Positions 52,243-64,000 of a stretch of 64,000 nucleotides of DNA are shown here, piece by piece; position 1 is the stretch's first letter, and every line of letters begins with the position of its first letter. The notes under the pieces are model-generated. The model worked only from the letters and a program-made list of their open reading frames with translations, was not told the origin of the DNA and did no database searches. The stretch spans positions 30,378,754-30,442,753 of the forward strand of contig CM060124.1 in assembly GCA_030522415.1 (NCBI GenBank), read 5' to 3'. This DNA comes from Channallabes apus (Eukaryota > Chordata > Actinopteri > Siluriformes > Clariidae). The position numbers and the translations under genes are program-made.

Positions 52243-52739
52243 TAGGTGATGGGAAGCTTGAATCATTTTAGTGATTTGGTTCTTTGAATCTCGTTCATCA
52301 AAATGAACAAATCTTTTTTTGAGTAATTTAGTTAATTTCGTTCTTTTTATAAGAAATAAAATAAAATGTTGCATTTTCAATAAAAAGACCCCCATTACGT
52401 ATACATACACAAATTCTGGCTATAGTTTAAGTAATTAAAATATTACAATGCAGCTAAGGACATATTATAATAAACAGAATAAGTAGCTCACCATCATATC
52501 TTCCAGTCTGAGTCGTTCATTCTTTTGAATTTATTGCACCACATAGAGTCTATAGGAGCCATGTGACAGAACGAACGACTCGGAGTAGAAGAGTCATACA
52601 TAACCTATGGGGTTTTTGCAATGATTTGAAGATGCATGCCCAGTATAAAAAAAATCACTCTCCGAGACTACTCGTTCTTCTGAGTCACGTTAAACATTCA
52701 TTCAAAAAGAACGAATCATTCATGAAAAACCCATCACTA
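52243..52739. mobile_element. hAT-like MITE in the CMAH 3' region
   Basis: The ends TAGGTGATGGG and CCCATCACTA are flanked by TTCTGGAA (52235-52242) and TTCTGTAA (52740-52747), an 8-bp duplication with one mismatch. There is no coding sequence. Confidence 0.75.
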
Positions 52740-52821
52740 TTCTGTAACTGTAGAAATTGTTTCCTCTGAAAAAGGAGGATTCTTTATTTAATCTTATTGT
52801 ATGTATTTCTCATTTTAATGA

Positions 52822-52827
52822 AATAAA
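52822..52827 (+). terminator. cmah: Candidate CMAH polyadenylation signal
   Basis: AATAAA in the context tgaAATAAAaagataac, 925 nt after the stop codon. Confidence 0.45.
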
Positions 52828-52840
52828 AAGATAACATTCT

Positions 52841-53349
52841 TGAGGAATGTTAAGCAGTGATTACAGTAAGTGTGTGTTGTGTTTATACAGTATAGAGCTG
52901 TAACAGGACCTTGTGTCTGTGCTCCATCATGAAGCGTTTGGTCAGACACCTCCAGGTTTACGCTAAGAGCTTGTCTATTAAACATTAGAGTAGGAGGAGA
53001 AAAGCAGAACAACTACACCAGAGTTCTCACCAGAGGGTACAGTTGGCTCTGTACAGTATGTGTAGAAATATTCACGTTACACTGGAACACAGCATGATGC
53101 CTGGAGTCTGAGCCTAAAGCCGCGTCTTCTGATTTCTTGTTTCTCGTCAGGGTGTAGCGGTGACAGAGTACAACATTAAAGTGCAATATTTAAAACAATA
53201 TTGGTATACACACACGGAAGGCTCAAATTTAAATTTAATGAAATAAGAAACACATAGTGTCACAGTCTGTTTACATTAAACCTCAAACATAATTATGTAA
53301 AATATTTAAATGTAAATATCAGACAGAATGTTATTTAACTTTCCTAAAC
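52841..53349. other. No gene seen downstream of CMAH
   Basis: AT-rich intergenic sequence without recognisable features. Confidence 0.5.
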
Positions 53350-53351
53350 AT

Positions 53352-53515
53352 TATTTCATTCATTCATTCATTCATTCATTCATTCATTTTCTATACCGCT
53401 TAATCCTATGTTCAGGGTCGCGGGGGACCTGGAGCCTATCCCAGGAGACTTCGGGCACTAGGCGGGGTACACCCTGGACAGGGTGCCAATCCATCGCAGG
53501 GCACACACATACATT
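53352..53515 (-). mobile_element. SINE 3' half with (GAAT)n tail
   Basis: The (ATTC)n run followed by the sequence complementary to ctgggataggctccagg and tggcaccctgtccaggg matches the 3' half of the full SINE at 62097-62480. It is 5'-truncated. Confidence 0.85.
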
Positions 53516-54116
53516 TATGGAGTAATTTATTTTAGTCGCAGAGTATTTAGTTTGGTTCTTCTTCAGCAGGTTTGATAAGGACAAAATGTACCCATTGCAA
53601 AATAAAATTTGTGGATAAATGCAGACATCTTTTTTTTCCTCTCAATTTCAAATTCAGTTAACAGTGTTGAATGACTGTTGGTGTTTATACATTTTGAAAA
53701 AAAAAATCTTAATGTTAACATTTTGGATGAAAATATGTTCATTCCACAATAAATATTTATATAAAGAAATGTGTTTTGAGTGTAAATCAATATGTAATTA
53801 AGTTTTTTATGCTTTTATATTTAAATTATGAATGCCTTAAATCTTTTGGATGCAACTTAAAAAAAGGTCATTTGCACAACCATTCAAAAGTGGTTTATAT
53901 CAAGTTTATAATTTCAGGTTAGATTTAGTAGAATATTTACATTAAGTAATATAGCCAACTCATTTATTTAGATTTAGAACAACTTTAAATATTTGGTTTG
54001 TTTCACCTTCAGAAATGAGTTTACATGAACTTAAAAATTTTAAGTTTGGTTTATTTACATTACGTCAATGCTAAAATATTAGGTGTGACAGATTACTTCA
54101 ATTTTTTTAAGTTGAG
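53516..54116. other. No gene seen
   Basis: AT-rich sequence with repeated ttaaaaa/aacttaa motifs, possibly an old MITE. Nothing definable. Confidence 0.45.
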
Positions 54117-54570
54117 TGTCATGTTGCCGTTAGTCACGAGTCGGACGCAGATGCAGGCTGAAATGATAGTCCTTTATTTTTTATGCACACAAACTCAAAA
54201 ACGTTCAAAACTCCATTTAAACAAAAAAGTAGGACAAAAGGTCACTCTCTCTCTCTGCAGAGTCCTAGAATTCAACGTCGCTGCTCCTCAGGTGGATGCT
54301 TCCTGAGGGATATGGAAATAGCGATTTCAGTTTGTCTTGGTGATCTCGGTGTGTGCGTTTCTTGACTAACAATGAGGGTGGCCGGACAGGTGGCTATGGG
54401 GTCGGCTGGTTATATAGACAGACACAAAAAGGGCACACAGGTGACATTCATTAAATAATAACAGGGGGAGACGTACTCACATAGACAAAACCAGGGGGAG
54501 ACAAAGTGATGGCTCAGTAGTCCGGGGAACCGGATCTTACTCCCCGAGGTTGTGGTGGTCCAGATGTTAT
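54117..54570 (-). repeat. 3' LTR of the Ty3/gypsy element
   Basis: The left edge TGTCATGTTGCC and right edge GATGTTATA directly precede GTACCCCCTCC (polypurine tract in the minus reading). About 454 bp. The partner LTR is outside the window, so the edges rest on the tract and the TG start. Confidence 0.6.
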
Positions 54571-57500
54571 AGTACCCCCTCCTCCAGAACCGGCTTCCAG
54601 AGGAAGGCGAGGGCGCCCCCTGCCTCTTGTCGGAGGGCGTAATGACCCCCCTGTCTGCTGGTTCTGTCGGCGGGCGGGACGACCCGGTGGACGCGGCGCT
54701 GGGCGGTCCGGCCGTGCTCTGTGGAACTCAGTGATCAGTTCTTGACCGAGGATGTCCCTTGCCGGCACCCAGTTCCGTTCCTCCGGACCGTACCCCTCCC
54801 ACTCAACCAAATATTGTAGAGCCCCCCCCCCTTCTCCGTGAGTCCACTAGTTCCTTGACTCGGAATGCAGGGGCGCCCTCTATCTCCACAGCTCCGGGGA
54901 GTGCAGGTTCCGCTGCTCCCTGGTCCAGTGGACCCCGGACCACCGGCCTAAGAAGAGAAATGTGAAAGACAGGGTGGATACGTAGGTGAGAGGGGAGTTT
55001 TAATTTATATGAAACAGGGTTAATTTGTGCTGTGATTGGAAAGGGACCGATGAACCTGGGGGAGAGTTTCTTGCAAGGGATGTTAAGGCGGAGGTCCCGT
55101 GTCGAGAGCCATACCCGATCGCCTACCTGGAGCGGATGACTTTCCCTTCTCCGTCTATCGGCATGTCTTTTAAATCGTTGCACTGCTTGGGAGATCTTGG
55201 TGTGTGCATCCTCCCATACTTTTTCCGCTTTTTTGAACCACTGATCCACCATGGGCACATCGGTGGGAGTGGCATCCCAAGGACAGAGCGGGGGTTGATA
55301 ACCTAATACACACTGAAACGGCGTTAGGCCGGTTGCGGAGTGGCGCAGTGAATTTTGTGCGTATTCCGCCCAGGTTAAGCAGTCTGCCCATTCGTGCTGT
55401 CGGCTGCTGCAGTATGCCCAAAGATACCTCCCGAGTTCTTGGACCGTCCGCTCGGCCTGCCCATTAGACTCGGGGGTGATAGCCCGACGTTAGGCTAACT
55501 GTGGTCCCCAACTTCTGGAAGAACGCTTTCCAGACCCTGGCGATAAATTGGGGACCACGATCGGAAACTATATCTTCCGGTATGCCATAGCAGCGAAACA
55601 CTGTGGAAAAAAAGGGTTTCTGCCACCTGGAGGGCTGACGGGAGAGAGCGAAACGGGATGAATTTGCACCCCTTTGAAAATCTATCTACGACCACTAAGA
55701 TAGTAGTGTACCCTTTCGATACCGGCAGGTCCGTGACAAAGTCCACTGCAACATGAGACCACGGTCTGTTCGGTATAGGTAGGGGCGTTAGTTTTCCAAC
55801 CGGTAGACTACGCGGGCTCTTTGTAGTCGCACACACTGCGCAAGACAAAACAACTTTTCTCACGGTTTCCCGCATTTTTGGCCACCAGAACTTTGGTTCC
55901 AGTAGGTGAAACGTGCGTGTGACGCCGGGGTGTCCAGATGCTAGACTCGTATGAGTCTCTATCGTCACTCGTTCACGAAGTGGTTCCGGTACATAGGTCC
56001 GATTCGGAGGACAGCTCCTAGGCACGGGGTTGGACCGTGCCCACTGAACTATCTCCGATTTCAGATCCCACATAACCGGCGCCACCACGAGTGACAATGG
56101 TAAAATGGGTTCCGGAGTGATAATGGGTTCCGGCGACGGATAACAGCGGGACAACGCATCCGCTTTGATATTTTTAGAGCCGGGGCGATATGTAATCTTA
56201 TATTGGAAACGCGTGAAGAAAAGTGCCCATCGGGCTTGACGTGAGTTGAGTCTTTTTGCTTGTTGGAGGTACTCCAGGTTTCGATGGTCTGTGAGTACCG
56301 TGAAAGAATGTTTCGCGCCCTCCAGCCAGTGTCTCCACTCCTCTAACACCGCCTTCACTGCAAGCAGTTCTCTGTTACCGATATCATAATTACGCTCGGC
56401 AGGTGTTAGTTTCCTAGAGAAGAAAGCACAGGGATGGAGTTTCTCAGGGTGGCCATGGCGTTGTGACAGCACCGCCCCTATGCCTACCTCAGACGCATCG
56501 ACCTCTACTATAAAGGGCTTCTCCGGGTCGGGTAATTTTAATATAGGCGCAGTGGTGAAAGCAATTTTGAGGCGATGAAACGCATTTCGCGCTTCCGCTG
56601 GGAATTCGCGAAGGCGTTTCGGTTTCCCTACTAGTAGTGATGTGAGGGGTGCTGCCACCGTACTGAAGCCCCGAATAAACCGCCTGTAAAAATTGGCAAA
56701 CCCTAGGAATCTCTGTAGCTCCTTAACTGTCGTCGGTTCCGGCCATTGTTGTACCGCCTGGACCTTGGACATTTCCATTTCGACCCCCCGTGGTCCTATG
56801 TGATAGACAAGGAATGCCACCTCCTTTGAGTGAAAGGTGCATTTCTCCGCTTTCACATAGAGCCCCTGTTTGCGCAGACGAAGAAGGACGCCGGTTACAT
56901 GAAGGACGTGTTCCGAATATGACCGTGAATATACCAGGATATCATCCAGGTAAATTATAACAAAACGGTTAAACATATCCCGAAACACATCGTTCATGAA
57001 CCCCTGAAACACCGCAGGTGCGTTTACCAGACCATATGCCATTACGTTATATTGGTAATGCCCAGATGTTGTGCTAAACGCTGTCTTCCATTCATCGCCT
57101 TTACGCACACGAACGAGGTTATATGCGCTGCGGAGGTCGAGTTTGGTGAAGATGGAAGCGCCTCGGAGTTGGTCGATCGCGGCCGGTACCAGGGGCAGTG
57201 GGTGCTTATATTTTACTGTTATTGTATTGAGTCCTCTATAATCAATACACGGACGTAAGCCCCCCTCTTTTTTCTCTATGAAAAAAAAACCTGCCGAGGC
57301 GGGCGACGTGGACCTGCTGATGAGCCCCTGCTGGAGTGCCTCACTCACGTATTCCTCCATTGCCCTGGTTTCCACCACTGACAAGGGATAGACACGCGAG
57401 CAAGGAGGTGCTTTCCCCGGCAACAGCTCTATCGCGCAGTCCCACGGACGGTGAGGGGGAAGTCGTGCAGCTGCCCTAACACTAAACACTTCTTTAAACC

Positions 57501-57574
57501 GCTGATACTCTGATGGTATGTTAATGTTTATCTGGGCTTGCGGGCTTTCAATCGTAGTGGTTTGAACCGTCATA
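54514..57574 (-). pseudogene. Gypsy pol: reverse transcriptase, RNase H, integrase, chromodomain
   Basis: Frame 55495-57574 holds the reverse transcriptase (catalytic [11 protein letters not shown]), RNase H ([23 protein letters not shown]) and the integrase start, with the zinc-binding H-H-C-C region and [11 protein letters not shown] frameshift near 55590 moves the rest of integrase to other frames (55170-55421 and 54803-55258, with [11 protein letters not shown] and [10 protein letters not shown]). The chromodomain end ([15 protein letters not shown]) follows in 54514-54810. At 57574 the frame is cut by the inserted DNA element. I describe the breaks only. Confidence 0.85.
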
Positions 57575-59814
57575 CAGTGGTGTGACAACCAGCCTGCTCA
57601 TTACCGTCGCACTCACCGCCGTGGAAACGCGGCAGCGGCCAAAATAAACCAGGAGCATTTCAAAATAATTCGTGAAATGACCGCCAGGTGGCGCAAATTG
57701 ACATTTTCCGTCGTATCGGTTTTTAAATATATTCAGAGCTTAAGTCATAATAAAGTCAAAACAATATGTTGTAGCGAAGTAATACTACAATTATGATAAT
57801 TTACACATCCAACAAACATGTAAAACTATAAATATAAAAAATATGAGTTAGAAAACATAAAAAAATAAATCAATAAAAAAGATGTATGCAGTATAATCGG
57901 GGCCTCTCATTACATTATATTTTGGTTCAGTGCCAGACGAAGTGCGAGCAAATATTGTCTTACATTTGTGAATAAAATATCATTGTTTTATTCAGAGATT
58001 TACAGTATTTGTGCAAAATAATAGTTATGCAATATAATTACAGGCTCTGGATTCGTTTTTCGTTTGCAGTATAAAACCAAAATACATCTTACTATTTTTG
58101 AGAGATTCGTCGTAAAAAGAAAACTGTTTTTTTTTCAGATATTTGTCTGTACAAAATAATATTTATGCAATATAATCACGGACTCTTGATTCGTTATTCG
58201 TTTGCAATATAAACCAAAATACATTAACCATATAATACAAACCAAAATATAAACCAAAATATTTAATTTGCTGTATTAAATATTTATGCCATCTCATCAA
58301 GGATCCAAAGATTGCGTTGTACTAAATAATATTTTTGCAGATTTTTTTCTGCAATTCAGTTGTACTGAATGATGTTTTACTGTATGTTTATATTTTAAAA
58401 AATTTGAGTTAGAAAACATTGGTTTTATTTTGTTTAGACAGACTCTCTGTTTTTATCTGTTTAGTGTTATTATTAAAGAAAACAGCACAAACAACAGCAC
58501 TAGGGCTTTAAAAAAAATTTATTTCGACAATACTTACAGTTGTTAGAGTTTAAGACATCAAGATTTAAATATAAAAATAACTACAACAAATAGAGCAAAC
58601 TTCCAGAATATATAATAAAAAAATAAATCAATAAAAAAGATGTATGCAGTATAATCGCGGCCTCTCATTTCATTATTCGCTCGTACTTCGTCCGGCACTG
58701 AACCAAAATTTATTGTCTTACATTTGTGGATAAAATATCATTGTTTTATTCAGAGATTTACAGTATTTGTGCAAAATAATAGTTATGCAATATAATTACA
58801 GGCTCTGGATTCGTTTTTCGTTTGCAGTATAAAACCAAAATACATCTTACTATTTTTGAGAGATTCGTCGTAAAAAGAAAACTGTTTCTTTAGACAAAAC
58901 TTCAGCCCTTTTCATATTTTCCCCGTGGTCGTTATTAAAAAATATATATAAATAAAAGTTTTGCCTTCCAAGGCAACAGATTATGGAGCTTCTTGAGCTG
59001 CTCAGACCTGTGCGTGCCAGACCAACGCGTCGTACTTACACTCCCCGTCCCGATGTCCAGCTGCTCGCTGCTTTTTGTTTAAAATATGTTTCATTCATCA
59101 TTAGCCATTATCCATAACTTTATGGGTTTTTCTTTTGACACGTTTTATTTTTATGAAATTTGATTTAGTTAAATGAGAAAATAACCATGGGAGTTTCAAA
59201 CCCCGCATCCATTCATGTTTCTGTGTGATTGTAATGTTTAATACCCCTACAGTATTCACTTACTGTATGCGGTTTGACTCGCTGTGAGATGCGGTGTGTT
59301 ATACCCCTATCTCACCTGCTCGGTCTCGCGCTGTGACCATAGGCTTGATCATGATTCACCCCGAGTCTTTGCGCTGTGATTACGTTTCCATGTTTCCGCG
59401 TGAAAAATTCAACATTTAATTTTTTGCTGGTCCTCGCGGAAGCTTGCAGAACATTAAAGGAACGTGGTGGGCAATCGCGGCAGCTCACGGAGATGAGTCA
59501 GGCCACACAGGTGAGAGAGGGGTATTAGGCACCGTGATTTGCCTCGAGTGACCGGCGCCCGACGGTCCGCGAAGATCTTCCGCATGTTAAACATGTTTAT
59601 TTTTTTGGCGTGGTAAGATGGAAATGTAATAACAGCACCAAAACTCGCACCGAATCATAATGAACCGCACTTATAGTGAGATAGAGGTATTAAACCTCCA
59701 CTCTGTCATCTCATCGTATTCATTCCATAAGTGCGCTATACAACCAGTGTGTAAGTGTGTAAGTGTGTACAAACAACAGCACAATGCATGTGTGAATGGC
59801 TGAAACGTTAAGTC

Positions 59815-62800
59815 AGATGAACGCGCGCGCCGATATAAGAGATTAGATCTTTCAGCACGCCGATGTCAGTCACTAGCAAGGAGCATTTACTGATCACATT
59901 TAAACAATTTATTCATACAGATGTACATGTTTTATAGGTTTGTTACTGAAGAACTGTGGCAGCGGGCACACCTAAAAATAAATGCAGGATTATTTTTTTT
60001 ATAGTTTTATATAAATAAAAAATGCTTTTATAAATGTGGGCTGTTATCTACAGTACTTCAGTACTTATATTTCACGTCTGTGAGGCGAGTATACACGGAG
60101 TTTGGGTTCATTTTCTGACGCGCTCAAGTTCACCGAAAACAATACAGAACCCCGTTTAGTGTAATTTATTTCATTTAATAAATCTACTACAAATTTAAAG
60201 AACACAAAATATAAGATGACACAAGACCCTGGATTCGTTTTTCGTTTGCAGTATAAAACCAAAATACATCTTACTATTTTTGAGAGATTTGTTTTAAAAA
60301 AAATCTAAAAAATAAATAAATAAAAATTCAGATATTTGTCTGTACAAAATAATATTTATGCAATATAATCACAGGCTCTTGATTCGTTATTCGTTTGCAG
60401 TATAAACCAAAATACATTAACCATATAATATAAACCAAAATATAAACCAAAATATTTAATTTGCTGTATTAAATATTTATGCCGTCTCATCAAACTCGCA
60501 ACTCACTCCGAAGAGCATCCTTCTCTGCCTTGCAAACTCCCAACTCACTTGAAATTTAATATCGTATATAATATTTAATATTGGCATAATATCCCTGCCC
60601 CAATTCTCACAGCTGTACAGTATGAATTGAAATAATAACAGTAGTGTTTTTCATTACTGAATAGGCAGAACCTCTGAATAGGCAGAGCTGTTGATGTCTT
60701 TGGTTTCGGCTGTGAGTGGATGCGCTGTAGTAATCCACGTTTTATACAAATTACATAACCTTTTTTCAGTCATGATATACTAACATATAATTCAGTCATG
60801 ATTTCAGTCATGATATACTAACATATTTTTTGCCGTGTAGTGCGCGCGCAACATCTAAAGGGCGAGCGTTCACACAGCTGACCAAATCGTCATTAGCGTG
60901 CCCCTCCCCCAAACAGCGCAGCGAGGAGCATTTACATTTAAACAGGTTTTACAGGTGTGCTTTGCAAAGTCAGACACATACAAATGCAAATGATACACCC
61001 CCTAAGGGTGAATAGCTGTTCTCACCTACAGTATACACTCGGAGAAACTAGAATGAGCAAGAATTAGATTTTTCTTACCATAACATGTAGTGTTATTAAT
61101 CACCCTACACTGTTTTTAATTACTTTTAATTTTATTCATAAATAAACAAACCAAATAAAATTATTCCATGTGTATTTACCCTTTGTAAAATAGCATTAAA
61201 AATGATGGGTCGTGTATCGAGCGATTAAAAAACAATACAAGGCACGTTATGATAAGGAACCTTTCTACAGTACTGTATCTCTTCCATTTCAGTGATTAAA
61301 AAATGGTAAAAATGTCAATTTTGGAATCCACAGACGCTCAAACAGCAAAAGAACATGATAATAATAATCAAAATAATATTATTATTCTTTTTGCTTTTTA
61401 TGTCCACCATTTAATAATGATTTAATTATCAATAATTAAAGCTGCTCACATCGCGCGCTTTCACTTTAAAAATGCAGTGTTTAATCAGCAAGTATATGTC
61501 GCCTCTCTTTATGATTGATAAATATTCTGACTGAAACAAATCTGCTCGTGTCGGATTGTTCATTTTTTATGAAAGAGGAGAGTAGAAGCGGAAACGTTTG
61601 CATGATCCTGCGTGTGCGCTCTTTAACTTTGATCTAAAGTCAGATGAACGCGCGCGCCGATATGAGAGATTAGATCTTTCAGCACGCCGATGTCAGTCCC
61701 TATAGCAAGGAGCATTTACTTACATCTAAACATAAATCACTGATCACATTTAAACAATTTATTCATACAGATGTACATGTTTTATAGGTTTGTTACTGAA
61801 GAACTATGGCAGCGGGCACACCTAAAAATAAACGCAGGATTATTTTTTTTATATAGTTTTATATAAATAAAAAATGCTTTTATAAATGTGGGCTACTGTT
61901 ATCTACTTCAAATATTTGTTAAAACAGCCAGGAAACTCACTCTGACCATTTTAATAATTCATTGATAAGTTAGTGATTCCTTTGGTTGCGGCTGTGCTGA
62001 TCATGTCATCTCGTCGTCAGTGAGCGCGCCTATAATTCACTTCTCATACGAATTACATAATCTAATATTTTTTTTTCATTAGTTTATATTAAAGCAAGGC
62101 GGCGCGGTGGTGTAGTGGTTAGCACTGTCGCCTTGCACCTCCAGGGTCTGGGTTCGATTCCCCGGCCAGGCTCGATTCCTGTCTCTGTGTGCATGGAGTT
62201 TGCATGTTCTCCCCGTGCTTGGTGGGTTTCCTCCGGGTACTCCGGTTTCCTCCCACAGTCCAAAGATATGCAGGTTAGGCTAATTGGCGTTCCCAAATTG
62301 CTCGTAGTGTGTGATTGGGTGTGTGAGTGTGTGTATGTGTGTGTGCCCTGCGATGGATTGGCACCCTGTCCAGGGTGTACCCCGCCTAGTGCCCGAAGTG
62401 TCCTGGGATAGGCTCCAGGTCCCCCGCGACCCTGAACACAGGATTAAGCGGTATAGAAAATGAATGAATGAATGAATGAATATATTAAAGCAGATATTTC
62501 TCTTTCTATAAGTATATATTTTTCACGTCTGTGAGGCGAGTATACACGGAGTTTGGGTTCATTTTCTGACGCGCTCAAGTTCACCAAAATCAATACAGAA
62601 CCCCGTTTACTTTATTTATTTAACAAAATCATAAAGTTTTTTCGTCATTGTGAGTGCACCTAAATAAAAGTAGAGTCTTATAACTTTGCCGAGTTTTGAT
62701 CTAAAGTCAGATGAACGCGCGCGCCGATATGAGAGATTAGATATCTCTTTCAGCAAACACATATTAATGGTGTTAAATAAGCGCTATGCGGCGCTGGGAG

Positions 62801-63430
62801 AAACGCACGCCGATGTCAGTGCCTAGCATTTACTTACATCTAAACTGAGTCATTTACATAAATCACTGATCACATTTAAACAATTTATTCATACAGATGT
62901 ACATGTTTTATAGGTTTGTTACTGAAGAACTTTGGCAGCGGGCACACCTAATAATAAATGCCGGATTATTATTATTTTTTTTATTTATAGTTTTATATAA
63001 ATAAAAATGCTTTTATAAATGTGGGCTACTGTTATCTACTTCAAATATTTGTTAAAACAGCCAGGAAACTCACTCTGACCATTTTAATAATTCATTGATA
63101 AGTTAGTGATTCCTTTGGTTACGGCTGTGCTGATCATGTCATCTCGTCGTCAGTGAGCGCGCCTATAATTCACTTCTCATACGAATTACATAATCTAATT
63201 TTTTTTTTCATTAGTTTTTTATTAAAGCAGATATTTCTCTTTCTATAAGTATATATTTTTCACGTTAGTGCGGCGAGTATACACGGAGTTTGGGTTCATT
63301 TTCTGACGCACCAAAATCAATACAGAACCCCGTTTACTTTATTTATTTAACAAAATCATAAAGTTTTTTCGTCATTGTGTGTGCACCTAAATAAAAGTAG
63401 AGTCTTATGAGTCTTATGAAAGCTCTAAGA
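59815..63430. repeat. Three large internal repeats of the right TA element
   Basis: Units begin near 59815, 61641 and 62709. Each runs through gatcacatttaaac, ggcagcgggcacacc and gaggcgagtatacacgg; the third reads cggcgagtatacacgg. The second and third are adjacent (about 0.7 kb each without the SINE); the first is shorter. Confidence 0.8.
62097..62480 (+). mobile_element. tRNA-headed SINE with (GAAT)n tail
   Basis: Head with A box GTGGTGTAGTGGTTAGC and B box GGTTCGATTCC. The body ends at gcggtatagaaaatgaatg repeats. The 12-bp target duplication TATATTAAAGCA lies at 62085-62096 and 62481-62492. It is nested in one unit of the right TA element. Confidence 0.92.
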
Positions 63431-63791
63431 TGACACAAGACCCTACACGTGTAGCCTTTCTACTATAATTACACAGTTTACAACGTTTACGTTGCTTAAA
63501 TTCGATCCTAAAAAACTGAATTTAATTTTAATTATAAATTTGTACTGTAATGTTACTACTGTGATTATGAATTCGTTTATTTACAATGTTTCACTTTATG
63601 TTATCTGCAACGACGTGCAGCTGTGGACGACCTGCGCCTCATTAAGCCTGGAGAGAACGAGCTGATGCCTGAGGCGTCAGTCTATAGTTATATAGCGCCA
63701 CTCAGTGGTAAAAGCCAGCAAACGCACAAACCCAAATGCTGACGCCATACGCTGCGACGGTAGAAGTCGCATACTGCCTGTGCACCCACTG

Positions 63792-63984
63792 TAGTATGCG
63801 GTGTACATGTTTTAATGCATCGGGGGGACCAGGATGTGACACAAGACTTATTCCAATCAAAATTGGGATTGTGATCACTAAGCCATGGGAGACCTAGCAC
63901 GACGGAATGGTCCGACCGGGGGAGTACAAAAAATTTTAATACCTCCGTATGACTGGGGAAAGTTAACCGGAGGGGAGCTGTCAT
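63792..63984 (-). pseudogene. Gypsy retropepsin C-terminal part
   Basis: The minus-strand frame contains VVLGLPWLSDHNPNFDW, the characteristic block after the active site in Ty3/gypsy proteases. It belongs to the pol gene that resumes at 57574. The active-site part lies beyond the window end. Confidence 0.8.
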
Positions 63985-64000
63985 TAATTTAATAGGAGAA

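Larger units (their letters stand above)
51898..52840 (+). other. cmah: Probable CMAH 3' untranslated region
   Basis: Runs from the stop codon to a polyadenylation signal AATAAA at 52822-52827. An earlier AATAAA lies at about 52355, inside a MITE. The extent is inferred from these signals only. Confidence 0.45.
57575..63791 (+). mobile_element. Large TA-flanked DNA element, right copy
   Basis: It begins CAGTGGTGTGAC after TA (57573-57574), ends GTGCACCCACTG before TA (63792-63793), and is 6217 bp. Gypsy pol sequence lies on both sides. The ends share CAGTGG and, further in, TACCGTCGCA. The interior is AT-rich and lacks a credible transposase. It carries internal duplications: a block starting cagatgaacgcgcgcgcc at about 59815, 61641 and 62709, and a block at about 58030-58310 repeated at 60230-60480. 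A SINE is nested in it. It is the inverted relative of 4274-13618. Confidence 0.85.
54117..64000 (-). mobile_element. Ty3/gypsy retrotransposon with chromodomain, split by a DNA element
   Basis: From the left: the 3' LTR (54117-54570), chromodomain, integrase, RNase H and reverse transcriptase (to 57574). A foreign element follows (57575-63791). The retropepsin region then resumes (63792-64000) and continues past the window edge. A GGAGGGGGTAC polypurine tract adjoins the LTR. The 5' LTR and gag lie outside. Domain order is that of a chromovirus-like Ty3/gypsy element. It cannot be active because pol is interrupted and frameshifted. Confidence 0.88.

Noticed and set aside
4274..63791. A single giant transposon carrying CMAH
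   Set aside because: Gypsy pol sequence on both sides of 57575-63791 shows that the right copy inserted alone, and the left copy has its own TA at 13619. Two separate insertions explain the data.

Overview
This is a vertebrate, almost certainly teleost, genomic window. One multi-exon gene is buried in a dense field of nested transposable elements. The fish signature comes from the repeats: L2 LINEs with the AATTG-type 3' tail, a Rex3-like RTE LINE, several Tc1 families with TA duplications, DIRS retroelements with a tyrosine recombinase, a chromodomain Ty3/gypsy element, a V-SINE, a tRNA-headed SINE ending in (GAAT)n, and long TG/CA microsatellites. An otophysan such as a catfish is my guess; the sequence alone does not fix the species.

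The only host gene I can support is CMAH (CMP-N-acetylneuraminate hydroxylase), on the + strand. It has 14 coding exons from 15885 to 51897. The exons join in frame to 1761 nt, or 586 residues plus stop. The Rieske ligands (C53, H55, C74, H77) and a metallo-hydrolase HxHxDH box (194-199) are present. The gene looks intact, so the animal could make Neu5Gc. Exon 2 is exactly 92 bp, the size of the exon lost in human CMAH. Intron 5 is a GC-AG intron. A hAT element has duplicated the exon 10 splice acceptor in its target-site duplication. Five introns carry TG/CA runs close to a splice site.

Layout. 1-4271: repeat remnants (L2 3' end, a retroelement protease fragment, microsatellites, a SINE). 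4274-13618: a TA-flanked element interrupted by a 4.3-kb L2 (4375-8701) and a probable solo LTR. 13621-15175: a DIRS fragment. 15885-51897: CMAH. Intron 1 holds a probable DNA element with a Tc1 and a promoter-like NRF1 motif. Intron 2 holds a hAT and a LINE remnant. Intron 10 (8.7 kb) holds a Tc1 with a Rex3 inside it, then a young LTR element. Intron 13 (11 kb) holds a nest of an inverted-repeat element, Tc1, DIRS, and V-SINE and L2 pieces. 54117-64000: a Ty3/gypsy element on the - strand, split by a second copy (57575-63791) of the 4274-13618 family in inverted orientation.

The most unusual object is the LTR element at 33079-38709. It has two 363-bp LTRs with only 3 differences and a CATAT duplication. 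It shows no recognisable gag or pol. Instead one - strand reading frame fills the whole interior, starting in the 5' LTR and stopping on the first bases of the 3' LTR. About 80 % of it is a coding minisatellite of 27-, 30-, 60- and 69-bp units. Part of this array (35533-36494) is open in all six frames.
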